Positions 9,599 through 19,900 of a stretch of DNA of 63,549 nucleotides are shown here, in pieces; position 1 is the stretch's first letter, and each line of letters opens with the position of its first letter. Source of the stretch: a virus. The stretch is from IMG/VR virus record IMGVR_UViG_3300021598_000208, positions 1 through 63,549 of that record; one strand, given 5' to 3'. A program made the translations under genes and the position numbers. Under the pieces are notes generated by a model. That model was not told where the DNA came from. It searched no databases and was given only the letters and a program-made list of their open reading frames with translations.

Positions 9599-10009
9599 AT
9601 GGCATTATACATACGAGAATTAAACGAAACCGATTACGATGATATTCTCGTTGATTGGTGGAAACAATGGGAATGGACGGCTCCGCAAAGAGACTTCCTT
9701 CCTGACAATGGTAAAGGTGGTATTATTGTTTACGATGACGATACCCCTGTGTGTGCAGGATTTATGTATTTGACCAATTCAAAAGTTAGTTGGGTAGATT
9801 GGATTATATCTAATAAAGAATATACCAAGAAGCCTGAGAGAAAAGATGCTATTGAATTATTGGTATCTGCATTGACCGAAATATCTAAGAAGTCAGGAGG
9901 TAAATATGCTTATGCTTTAATAAAAAACAATAGCCTTATAAGTACTTATGAATCTCTTGGATATATCAAAGGCGATAATTACACAAGTGAAATGATAAAA
10001 TTATTATAA
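9599..10009 (+). CDS. GNAT-like acetyltransferase domain protein
   Basis: 136 aa. The sequence fits a small GNAT fold: an N-terminal strand IRELNETDYDDI, a substrate-side helix, a central strand (GGIIVYDDDTPVCAGFMYLT), and a C-terminal region where YESLGYIKGDNYTSEMIKLL matches the usual end of GNAT domains (YESLGF pattern). The classic R/Q-x-x-G-x-G/A acetyl-CoA loop is not clear, so enzyme activity is uncertain. It lies between the tail block and internal virion proteins, one base from the next gene, a position seen for small acetyltransferase-like proteins in marine phages. The target is unknown. Confidence 0.6.
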   Translation: MALYIRELNETDYDDILVDWWKQWEWTAPQRDFLPDNGKGGIIVYDDDTPVCAGFMYLTNSKVSWVDWIISNKEYTKKPERKDAIELLVSALTEISKKSGGKYAYALIKNNSLISTYESLGYIKGDNYTSEMIKLL

Positions 10010-10010
10010 T

Positions 10011-10826
10011 ATGGGAGTAGCAACAGGAATAGCAGCAGCTTCATTAGCATTAACGGCAGCTTCAACAGCAGGTTCTTTTATACAAGCAGGTAAGCAAAGA
10101 GACAATATGCGTCAAGCAGAAGCTGATGCTGAATTAGCAATGGAGGAAGCAAGAAAGAAATTGGAAACCAATTTCTATAAAGGCTTATCTATTAATAAAG
10201 AACCATATGAACTCCAAAGAGAAGCATTGTTATCTTCAGGAGCACAAGCTATACAGGCAGGTGTAGAAAGTGAAAGAGGTGCAGCTGCTACGGCAGGTCG
10301 TGTACAGATGGCACAGAACGAAGCGCAAGCAGGAATCAGGTCTGATATGGGAAGAGAGATGCAACAACTTGAGCAATTAACTGCACAAGAACAAAGTCGT
10401 CTTCGTGATGTTGGTGCTCAGTTAGATTTAGAAGAGGTTGCAGGTGCTCAATTGGCAGCAGCAAATTCACAAGAGTTAGCAGCGCAAGCGCAACAACAAG
10501 GAATGGAAGGTCTTATAAGTTTAGGACAACAGGGTGTTAGTCAAATACCATTGTTTCAAAAAACAAATCCTGTAAAGCCACTAATAGCTGACGTAAAAGT
10601 AGGTGCATTACCGCCTGCAATGGCTGCATTTGCTGCACAACAAAGTAGTGCTCCTATTGCTGCTCCATCAAGTCCGGCTTTTAAAGGTGCTCCTTTATTG
10701 AATAATACAACGCCTAAGCCTCCTGCAGTTCCTGCTTTTTTACAAAGTCCACAACAAAGACAACAAAATTTTAGATTTTATAGTCCATCTACGTATCAGA
10801 ATCCTTTTGATATATTTGGAAAATAA
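10011..10826 (+). CDS. Putative internal virion (ejected) protein
   Basis: 271 aa. Begins with an Ala-rich hydrophobic segment (ATGIAAASLALTAASTAGSF), followed by a long Glu/Gln/Ala-rich helical region (about residues 30-170) and a Pro/Ala-rich tail. Small proteins with an N-terminal hydrophobic helix plus coiled coil, placed before giant internal proteins, are typical of ejected core proteins in podoviruses (T7 gp14-like arrangement). That role is inferred from architecture and neighbours. It shares a compact operon with the GNAT gene and the two large genes downstream. Confidence 0.6.
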   Translation: MGVATGIAAASLALTAASTAGSFIQAGKQRDNMRQAEADAELAMEEARKKLETNFYKGLSINKEPYELQREALLSSGAQAIQAGVESERGAAATAGRVQMAQNEAQAGIRSDMGREMQQLEQLTAQEQSRLRDVGAQLDLEEVAGAQLAAANSQELAAQAQQQGMEGLISLGQQGVSQIPLFQKTNPVKPLIADVKVGALPPAMAAFAAQQSSAPIAAPSSPAFKGAPLLNNTTPKPPAVPAFLQSPQQRQQNFRFYSPSTYQNPFDIFGK

Positions 10827-10839
10827 TAAAAATATATAA

Positions 10840-12696
10840 ATGGCAACATACTATAAATACGCAGAACGAAGTGCTGACTCGCAGATAAATTGGGCTGAGG
10901 TTGGTAAGAATATGAGCGATATGCTCCTTGAGGAAAATCGTATTCGTGAACAAAAAAAGACTGCAATTGATGCCGCTTCACGTAAGTATGGTCAGGTGCT
11001 TGCCAACTCTCCTATGGGAGAACACAGAACTGCAAGAGAAGCTACTTTAAAGTTTGCTGATGATGCTGCTAATTATATGAGAATGCAAGACCAACTTTTG
11101 AAGTCAGGTCAAATGAAATTAAAAGACTATACAATTGCTCGTCAAAATTTATTGGACGGAACTGAAAATGCATTTGCTGCAATGAAAGAGTTTCAGAATG
11201 ATTATGGTGAGTTAATGGAAAGAGCAAAGACCAATCAATCTGCTCTTCTTGAGTTAAGAAGTATGGAGCAGGTTCAAAAATTTGGCAATTGGACTAAGTC
11301 AGGTTTTTATATTAATCCAACAGACGGTAATGTTAACGTTGCTATGATGACTGAAAAAGACATTAATGGCAAAAAAGTTTATACGATGGATGACAATCCG
11401 GGTGAATTTGCATCTGTAAATTACGTAAGAGGATTAATTAAAACAAGGTTTAATAGGTACGACCCTAACGCAGCAGCTGATGGTTTTGTTAAAGCTATGG
11501 GTACTCAAATTGAAGCAGTACAGAAAGCTGTAGCTGATTTGAGGAATCAGGGATTGATTCAAACTGTTACTGACATTAGAAATAAAAAGACTATAGACCC
11601 TGTAACAAATCAAATTATATACAACATTGATATGGCTGAAAATCAAGCCGTACAAGCCGCACTTGCTAATGATTACGATAGAGCATCACTTCTTACTGAT
11701 AGTAAAAAGACTGCTCCTAATGGTAAGCTGTATGATTTTACAGACAATGCTCAAGAAGCTGCAGCTAATCCTAATTTAATACTTAAAACATACGACCCAA
11801 ATACGGGTCAAATTGCTCTTAAGTTTACTGATAAGCAGATTAAGGATTCTAACGATTATATGTTAACTGAATTTAGAAGAAGATATGATTACGAGAAAGA
11901 CATTAAAACAACTCCTCAAACTCAATTACAAGAACGTAGAGCACCTACTCCGGGAGAGATTGATGAGAAAAATAAATTAGCAGATGCTAGAAACTTTGCG
12001 CAAAATATGGCTACAGCATTAACAGGAAAAGACCCTGTTGCTGTTGGCAATGCAATTAAATATTTAGCAAATAAGTCAGGTAAGATAGTTAATAGAACAG
12101 CATCCGGAATTACTGTATCAAATACAGATGGTTCAAATGCAAGTACATACAATTTTAATGAAGCAGGAAAATTAGCTGACCCTAAAAAATTAACTACTGC
12201 GTTGGTTTCTGCTTTTGGTGTTGAGTTACCTGAAGACAAAATAGTTAACTTTGCTAATCAATTTATAGGAAACAATCCATTAGAAACAAAAACATCAGCA
12301 TCAGGATTCGCTCCTAAACCAACAAATATAAGTCCAATAGATGCGTATAATCGGGAAGTAGATGTTTCAGTTTCAAAAAGTCCTGCAGCTAAATGGGCTT
12401 CAGAGGATGCTTTTGCTAAAGAATTAAATAATGCTGTTACTAAATTTGGATATACGGCTAAGTCTTCACTTGCAACAGAAGGTGTATATTTGAGAGATAA
12501 AGATGGTAATGATTCTGAAGTTTTTGAAATAACAAAAGATGAAGCACAAAATAAAAAAGTATTGAAACGCATTTCTGATTGGATTAAAAATGACCTTAAA
12601 GGAGCGACACCTGAAGAAAAGGAAGCAAATGCAGGAAGTGCACTACAAACATTAGGTGTTACAAAACCGGGTGGGGTAGGAGCAAAATATAACTAA
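10840..12696 (+). CDS. Putative internal virion/cargo protein (618 aa)
   Basis: Mostly helical, charged and Ala/Asn-rich. The N-terminus (YYKYAERSADSQINWAEVGKNM) is followed by a long coiled-coil-like region and flexible Thr/Lys/Asn-rich sequence in the second half. No enzyme motif was found. It lies between the Ala-rich small internal protein and the giant polyvalent protein, so a capsid-internal cargo protein released with DNA is the most likely role. Expression is probably coupled, with only 13-18 bases between neighbours. Confidence 0.6.
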   Translation: MATYYKYAERSADSQINWAEVGKNMSDMLLEENRIREQKKTAIDAASRKYGQVLANSPMGEHRTAREATLKFADDAANYMRMQDQLLKSGQMKLKDYTIARQNLLDGTENAFAAMKEFQNDYGELMERAKTNQSALLELRSMEQVQKFGNWTKSGFYINPTDGNVNVAMMTEKDINGKKVYTMDDNPGEFASVNYVRGLIKTRFNRYDPNAAADGFVKAMGTQIEAVQKAVADLRNQGLIQTVTDIRNKKTIDPVTNQIIYNIDMAENQAVQAALANDYDRASLLTDSKKTAPNGKLYDFTDNAQEAAANPNLILKTYDPNTGQIALKFTDKQIKDSNDYMLTEFRRRYDYEKDIKTTPQTQLQERRAPTPGEIDEKNKLADARNFAQNMATALTGKDPVAVGNAIKYLANKSGKIVNRTASGITVSNTDGSNASTYNFNEAGKLADPKKLTTALVSAFGVELPEDKIVNFANQFIGNNPLETKTSASGFAPKPTNISPIDAYNREVDVSVSKSPAAKWASEDAFAKELNNAVTKFGYTAKSSLATEGVYLRDKDGNDSEVFEITKDEAQNKKVLKRISDWIKNDLKGATPEEKEANAGSALQTLGVTKPGGVGAKYN

Positions 12697-12714
12697 TAGA
12701 TATAAACAAATAAT

Positions 12715-15700
12715 ATGAACGAGCAAGCATTACAGGACGCATACAATTTATTTGTAAGTCAAGGATACAAAAAAAGTATTGATGACTTTAAACAATTAAT
12801 TGCAACAAACCCTGAAGCGTTAAATGATTCTTATAGTTTATTTAAGTCTCAAGGTTATAACAAAAGTGTTGATGATTATAAAAATCTATTAGGAGTTTCT
12901 TCTGTTGCAGGTCAGCCTATTGTAAAAAAAAAAGTTACTACGGCTTTACCTTCGGAAGTTGGTTCTGTGGTTTCGTCAAAACCGACTGAAGATAAAGAAG
13001 TTGGATTTATTGGCAATTTAGCTTCATCTCTTGATAAGGCTGTTTTAAAAGGTTTTATTGGAGAGCCTATAAAAGCATTAGGTACATTTTTAGAATGGGG
13101 TACAAGTAAAGTTACCGGAGGTTCAGGTAAAGCGCCTATTAGCGATGCTTTAATAAAATTTGGTACAGAATACAATAAAATTATTGATGAACTTACCCCT
13201 CAGGATGAAGAGTTCAAAGGAACATTAACAGACCAATTTGGTCAAGCATTTGGGCAATTAGCATCTTTGGTTGCTACACAAGGTGCTGCAGGATTAATAG
13301 GAAATGCAGGTAAAGCTGCAACTGCATTAGAAATGGCACAGATGTCAGCGCAAGCTATCCCAAAAGCAACAGGCGCTTTTACGGCAGCTGCTAAAGAACT
13401 TGGTAAGACAATAAGCGCACCTGCTTCAGTAAGTGCAGGTCTTGCAATGGGTCAATCTGAATTTGAAAGAGCAAAAGAGGCAGGAGCAACTGATGAACAG
13501 GCTTACAATGTATTCTTAAAAAACTTATCCGTTGGTTCTGTTTTAGAAGCCATTCCTGTTATGGGATTCTTAAAAAGATTCAATAAAGCATCTGCAGGTG
13601 GTGTAGTCAATTATTTAAAAACTAAAGCAGTAGGTGGTCTTGTCGGTGGTACTGAGGAGATGACTACTGAAGTAATGCAGCAGTTGTACGCTAACCAAAC
13701 AGCAAAAGATATATATAATACGAATCAGGATTTATTTGAAGGCGTTGCTGAATCAGGAGGAGTAGGTTTTGGTGTTGGTTTCTTGCTTAACGCAATGGGT
13801 GCTAATGCTAAGATTCTTAGAAAAGAAGGAAAAAATGAAGAAGCAGATGTTGTAGAGCAACAAATAAAAGAATTTGAGCAGCAAGCAAAAAATGGCGGAC
13901 CTTCATCATATGCCTTTAATGGTATAAAAATACAACCTCTTCAAAAAGAAGACGGAACTATTGAAGACCCGACCTCGCTTATGACATCCATTATTGATAA
14001 TATGGATGGCAATGAATTAGCAAAAGCTAATATTGAAATAGTTAATGACCCTGCTCTTAAATTAAAGATGCAAGACAAAATTGTTACGGCATCTATTAAA
14101 GAACAAGTAAGGCAAGGTAATCCTGAACTTAATGAACCGAGCATTAATGCAATTACTGAATTAGAAAAAGAACTAAGAAAATTAGAAGGTAATACCACTC
14201 AGACAGGTAAGGATAAAGCTGCAGCCATACGTGCTCAGATTAAAAATATTCAAGAGAATCAGCTACAAGAAGAAGCTGTAACAGAAACAATAAAATCAGA
14301 ACAAGATGCCATTCAAAAGCAAGCAGCAGGTCAAGTACCTGTACAGCCAACAACCGGAATTAGCCAAGAAGTGGAGGGAGGAAAGCCCCAAGCAAAACTT
14401 GAAGGCATTACCGAAGAAGGTGAAACAACTGAAGTCAATCAAAAAGAAGTAATCATTGGTGCTCCTAAACAAGTGTCTTCAAAGACACTAACAGAACAAG
14501 AGCAGATTGCTCGTATGGAAGAAATGTTTGCTGAGCAGGAAGTGCCTGATGCTCCTCCTGTAAATCAAGGCACGTCAGTAACTAACAAGTCTGCATTAGA
14601 CCAAGTAAAGACTAAACTAAAAGATGATGCAAAAATATCTATTGTGGAGTCGGCACAAAGAGTCCTTACAACACTTCAATCAGTCCTTCCAAACTTTGAC
14701 ATTGTAGTGCACGATACCGATGATAGTTACGAAGCAGCTATGGGTTCAATTAATGCAACCCCGGATTCTGCAGGTAACTTCTCATATGTTAAAATGCCTG
14801 ATGGGTCATATGTTGGTCGTATTGACATCAACTTAAATAGAGCAAACCAAAGAACAGTAGGTCACGAAGTTGCCCACGGTGTTATGCTTAAAGCATTTGG
14901 AGAAAGTCCTGAGACATTTAAGAGCTTCAAGAACAGGATTGCATCTGTACTAAGTGAGAGTTCAAACAAGCAGCTATCTGACTTTGCAAGTCAATACGCT
15001 GAGATTGATTCATACGAGGAGTATCTTGCTGAATTAACTGCCGCATTAGAGCAACAGGAAGGCAAGATTGATACCACTACAATGCAGAGAATAGCTGCAT
15101 TAATTAATGAGTTGGTATCTAAAATTACTAATGGAGCATTCACTCCATTCCAAAATACGGCTGATACCAAAGAAGCAGTTGAGTTCTTTAGAAACATATC
15201 AGAGTCAATCCGTAAAGGTGAGGCTATCAAAGAAGCTGATATTGCTATTAAAAAGAAAGATACAAAAGAGGCTAAAGCTGAAAGAAAATCAAAGGCTCAG
15301 ATAATTGGTCGTAACGCACAGCTATCTGCTATTGCTAAGTTTAATTTAAACTTGGCTCGAGAGATGCAGAATAATAAGATGCCTGCTAAAGATATTAGAT
15401 TGGCTACCGGTTGGGAGAAGGGTTTAGATAAAAAATGGAGATACGAAATTCCTGATGGTAAGTTTAAAGACATTGACTTAGATGATTTAAAAAAAATAAT
15501 TGATAACGATGGTACAGCTATTAGGGTTTCTAAATTAGGAGATATATTTGATGCTCCTGATTTGTACCAAGCATATCCTGAAATTAAAGATATAAACGTT
15601 AGATTTAAAGAGTTGCCTCCAAGAAACTACGGTTCTTTTAATATTAGAGATAAAGTAATTACGGTTAATAAAGACCTGTACAATGAAAAAAGACCGGAGG

Positions 15701-16998
15701 CAGAGTTGACTATGCTTCACGAAATGCAGCACTACATTCAAAACGTAGAGTTGTTTGAGCGTGGGTCTAATCAAGCGTATGCTCCGATTATGATGAAGTA
15801 TATTATTAATGACTTCAAAAGCAAGGTTGATGCTCAAAAAAAGAATTATGATGAATTAAAAAAAGCATTCCCTGATAACAAAGAGGCTATTAAAAATTAC
15901 CGTGATTTATATAAGTCAGCTAAAGAAAAATACGAAAAGGTTAAAGACTTAGCATTACAAAAGCAAAGCAAGGAGACAAAAAAATCTCTTAAAGAAATGG
16001 GAGAAAGCGCAGGCGTAACTATTTCTACCTCTGATATATTTGGCAAGAAAGCTGCTGACGCATTTAACCTGTACTACAGAGTAGCAGGTGAAGTTGAAGC
16101 AAGAAACGTAGAGAACAGAAGCAAGTTAACTCCTGAGGAAAGAAGAAAGACAATGCTTGCTGAGACAGAGAACATTGACAGGGAAGACCAAATTATGTTT
16201 GATAACAGCGAGTTACTGTTTACCGAAGAGGTTCAAAATCTAAAAGAAGAATTTCCTGTATCAAAGGCGCAGCTTAGCAATGACAATAAGGTTTCAAAAC
16301 TAATTAAAGATGCAAGAGCGCAAGGATTTTCTGAGGCTGCCATTGAGACATTCTTAAAAGGTAAAGGTTTTAGTACTCAGCAAATCAATGCAGCAATGGG
16401 TAAAGAAACAGAAGCTGCAGGGAGAGTTGCTTTATCTGAAGAGATGCTACCGGGTTACACCAACTTAATGGCAAAGGTGGATTCATTGATTAAAAAAGGA
16501 GATTCATTAAGAGGCGTTCTTAGTTTCTTAAAAAATTCTAATGAATACATAAACGCTACTGACATCCAAAAAGAAAAGTTAGTTCGTGAACTACGTAAGA
16601 AACTTGGTATTAGAGAGAAGTCAGCGCCAACGGCTCAAAGACTACTTGGATTAATACAGGATGTTACTAAGATTACATTAACTGAAAAGCAGTTCTTTAC
16701 TAAGCAAATTAAAGACTTGGCAAGAGGGGCAAAGGATGCCAAGAAACTGTGGAGACAAGCAAGCAGTGAGTTAACCAAAGAATTAAAAGAATTAGCATCT
16801 TCAGGTAAGATTACAGCTAAGCAATTGGCTGCTGTATTACGTAAGTTTTCTTCTGTAGATATGTTCAAAGAGAAGTCAATAGAAAAGTTTGTTGACTATA
16901 TGGAGAAGGTATTCTCTGATGCAGAGTACGCAAGCAAACTTGATTTTGCAAGAAGCACGCTTAAAAGTTACCGAAGATATATTGGATGCAATTGCTGA
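12715..16998 (+). CDS. Giant polyvalent internal virion protein, N-terminal part (two HExxH motifs)
   Basis: 1427 aa open frame, the first part of a protein that continues after a +1 frameshift near 16957-16970. The N-terminus carries two tandem copies of a roughly 33-residue repeat (DAYNLFVSQGYKKSIDDFK and DSYSLFKSQGYNKSVDDYK). A Gly/Ala-rich, partly amphipathic region follows (about 100-360), then a long charged linker. HEVAH begins at residue 717 within a zincin-like context, and LHEMQHYIQ (H1002) resembles the peptidase-like domain of phage large polyvalent proteins. Such proteins are packaged and ejected into the host. Its last 12 residues are an out-of-frame tail. Confidence 0.75.
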   Translation: MNEQALQDAYNLFVSQGYKKSIDDFKQLIATNPEALNDSYSLFKSQGYNKSVDDYKNLLGVSSVAGQPIVKKKVTTALPSEVGSVVSSKPTEDKEVGFIGNLASSLDKAVLKGFIGEPIKALGTFLEWGTSKVTGGSGKAPISDALIKFGTEYNKIIDELTPQDEEFKGTLTDQFGQAFGQLASLVATQGAAGLIGNAGKAATALEMAQMSAQAIPKATGAFTAAAKELGKTISAPASVSAGLAMGQSEFERAKEAGATDEQAYNVFLKNLSVGSVLEAIPVMGFLKRFNKASAGGVVNYLKTKAVGGLVGGTEEMTTEVMQQLYANQTAKDIYNTNQDLFEGVAESGGVGFGVGFLLNAMGANAKILRKEGKNEEADVVEQQIKEFEQQAKNGGPSSYAFNGIKIQPLQKEDGTIEDPTSLMTSIIDNMDGNELAKANIEIVNDPALKLKMQDKIVTASIKEQVRQGNPELNEPSINAITELEKELRKLEGNTTQTGKDKAAAIRAQIKNIQENQLQEEAVTETIKSEQDAIQKQAAGQVPVQPTTGISQEVEGGKPQAKLEGITEEGETTEVNQKEVIIGAPKQVSSKTLTEQEQIARMEEMFAEQEVPDAPPVNQGTSVTNKSALDQVKTKLKDDAKISIVESAQRVLTTLQSVLPNFDIVVHDTDDSYEAAMGSINATPDSAGNFSYVKMPDGSYVGRIDINLNRANQRTVGHEVAHGVMLKAFGESPETFKSFKNRIASVLSESSNKQLSDFASQYAEIDSYEEYLAELTAALEQQEGKIDTTTMQRIAALINELVSKITNGAFTPFQNTADTKEAVEFFRNISESIRKGEAIKEADIAIKKKDTKEAKAERKSKAQIIGRNAQLSAIAKFNLNLAREMQNNKMPAKDIRLATGWEKGLDKKWRYEIPDGKFKDIDLDDLKKIIDNDGTAIRVSKLGDIFDAPDLYQAYPEIKDINVRFKELPPRNYGSFNIRDKVITVNKDLYNEKRPEAELTMLHEMQHYIQNVELFERGSNQAYAPIMMKYIINDFKSKVDAQKKNYDELKKAFPDNKEAIKNYRDLYKSAKEKYEKVKDLALQKQSKETKKSLKEMGESAGVTISTSDIFGKKAADAFNLYYRVAGEVEARNVENRSKLTPEERRKTMLAETENIDREDQIMFDNSELLFTEEVQNLKEEFPVSKAQLSNDNKVSKLIKDARAQGFSEAAIETFLKGKGFSTQQINAAMGKETEAAGRVALSEEMLPGYTNLMAKVDSLIKKGDSLRGVLSFLKNSNEYINATDIQKEKLVRELRKKLGIREKSAPTAQRLLGLIQDVTKITLTEKQFFTKQIKDLARGAKDAKKLWRQASSELTKELKELASSGKITAKQLAAVLRKFSSVDMFKEKSIEKFVDYMEKVFSDAEYASKLDFARSTLKSYRRYIGCNC
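14473..14488. repeat. Copy of 16-bp palindrome (within polyvalent gene)
   Basis: GTGTCTTCAAAGACAC, here encoding part of a VSSKT peptide in the linker before the first HExxH motif. Confidence 0.85.
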
Positions 16999-19900
16999 AG
17001 AGCAGTCTCTTGCAGATGAATTAGCTGATAGATTTAACGAGTCTCCTAATAAATTATTTAGTGATGATGGAAAGTTAGATTTTGCTCAAAGCCTAAAAGA
17101 GATGGTTAAAGAAGGTGAGATTACTGAAGCGGAGGCTGATATAATGCGTAAGTATAAGTCAGATATACTCCCTCAAGTAGAGTCAAAAAAAATGACCGAG
17201 CAAGAAATTGCAGAAGAGAAGGAAGGTTTAATAAGAGAGATTGAAGATGCTAATGTTGATTCAAGTGGTTTGCCTACGGCAGATGAGCGTTCATTGGCAA
17301 ATCAATTAAGAGACCTAATCAAAACAAAAGCAATCGACAAGCTGAACAATACAGACTTGAAGAATTTGCTTAAAGTAATTAGCAACATCAACAATAATTA
17401 CTTGCCTCATTTTGCTCAGGTATTGGTAGAAAAAATGAATGCTATCAATGAGGGAGAGAAGTTATCTTCTGCGGTAGGGAAAGCAAAACTGCCTAAACTA
17501 TCTACATTGTACGCTAAGTTCAAAAATTTATTTACCGGTAAGGGTGCTACTCTTGAGTTGGTTAGAAGAAGTCCTCTTTACTATATAGACCAAGTGTTTG
17601 GTAACTTTAAAACTAAGGACATCTACAACTCACTATTGAAGAAAGCGGCTCAAGGTGAAGCAAGATTTACATCAGAACTAAAGAAGGTTCAGAATATATT
17701 AGAAAGAGCAGAAGAGAAGGTTGCTAAGTCATTTGACCTTGATGGGAATGACACATTGATGTCTAAATTCAAGATGATGACCTATATGATTCAGCTTGAG
17801 TATGATTCAAACGTAGGGGATAAACAAGTTAATCCTGCAGCTGATTATCTTAAAGCTACAATCAAACATATTGATGAAGGCAAATCTCAATTTGGTGAGC
17901 GTGATGCAGAGATGCTACAAGACATACTTAACAAGTACGGAAAAGTTGTAGGCAAGGATGAGAATGGTAAAGACATTATTGAGATAGACAATCAGAAGCT
18001 GTACGATTCATTTAACAAAGCAGAGAAGGATGCCATTAAGGATATTCGTGGTATCAATGAGTCATTAAGAGGTAAGGCTGAGTATACTGCAGCAATTATT
18101 CGTGGCGATAAAATCAGTCCACTAAATAACTACGTACACTTAAACGTACTTCACGAGACTCAACCTAATGAGTTGACATCAGGCTCTGCCTTTATCACTG
18201 AGTTCAACAACTCAATGAGACCATCTACAAAGGCTAAGTCTTTGATAGCAAGAACAGGTAAGGTTTCTCCTTTGAACTTTGATGTGTTTGCATCTGCTCA
18301 GCGTGGCGCTAAGTTTGTATTGATGGATTACAATTTAACTGAGCCAATCAGGACTGCTCGTAAGACGCTTAATCAGGCTCTTTTAAACTTGGAGGAGCAA
18401 GGAAGAATACCTAAGGAAAACAGACAGGTATTTAATGCCATAAGAGATGCGTTTGAAGAGGCTGTTGAGAATCTTTTGACCAACTCTTATATCTCAAATG
18501 CTTTCTTAGATAATGTCATTGATTACATAAACAAGCAAGGTTACAGAGCCGTTCTCGCAGGAACAAGCAGATTTGTATCAGAGTTAAGTTCAAACATCTC
18601 GTTTGCAATTATTTCGGACCCGAGCGCATTTAAGACAGGTTACGATAATAGAGATGTGATTATGTCTACTGATGCTCCTACTATTATGAGTAATGTAGGT
18701 AGTACTCAAACAAGTAGAATCTTCCCTACTGATACTTTATCAGGCAAGTTGATTGACACAAACGTATTGAACCAAGCGAATGGTATTAAGGGCGGTAAAG
18801 CAAAAGGATATATTGCCAATAAAATTCAACAACTATTTAACCGTACAGGTAAAAAGTATTTGAACACTGTAGAGTTAACAGCAGATGCTTTAATATCTAC
18901 ACCGGATAAGATTGTAATGCGTCCTATTTGGTTTGGTTCATTTGCAAATGAGTTTAAAAAGATTACAGGCAAAGACGTAAACTTTGATAAGATTGCTGCC
19001 AACGATGAGGCTTATATGTCTCAGAACAAAGAGGCGATTGATAAGTCAAAGAACTTTGCTGACGAGCGTTCTGTGTTTACGGGTGCTTCAGATAATGCGT
19101 TTATGGGAATCCTAAAAGGAACTCCTAAACCTAATCAAAGCGGATGGTTAAGAGCGTTTAATAACTTTAATAACTTTATGACTCGCTTCTTGATATTTGA
19201 ATATGCTACTGCACGTGCAGGTATCAATGCTGCTATAGGCAATGGCTCAATGACTAAGAAGGAAGGTGCTGCATTGGTTGCTGCGGTTACCACTCGTATG
19301 ATGGTATACAGCTTACTAACTCAGGCTTTAGGTAATGGTCTTATGGGTCTATTCTTTGATGACGAGGAGGAAGAAAATGACGATACAATCCTTCAAAACA
19401 TTGGTCAAGCATTTGCATCTGCATTCTCTTCAATAGCATTGGGTAGAGACTTTGGTAACGCTACGAAACTATTCATTAACGAAGGAGTAGAACGTGCCAA
19501 TGAAGAATACCTTGACTTTTTAAGAACAGGAGAGTACGATAGATACGAAGATAATATCCAAAACTCTTTAGTCCCTCAAGAAAAGAAAGGAAGACAAACA
19601 GGTGTTTGGGATTATGTTAAAAATATGGGAGGAGCATTTACTCCTATTTTAAAGACTACAGATTTAATCATCAAGAATAAAACTGCTGCTGAACCTAAAA
19701 CAGCAGAAGCTATAAAGAGAAGAGAGAAAGAAAGCAATATTCGTATTCCTTTAGAGATTGCCGGCAACTTAGGTCTTGTTCCTATGTATAAGGATATTAG
19801 AAAGGCGGCTATGAACGACATCTATAAAGACCTTGACAAGAATAAGGGTGTAGAGGTAGAGCCTTTAAGTGAGAATCAAAATGACCAAATTAAAGCACTT

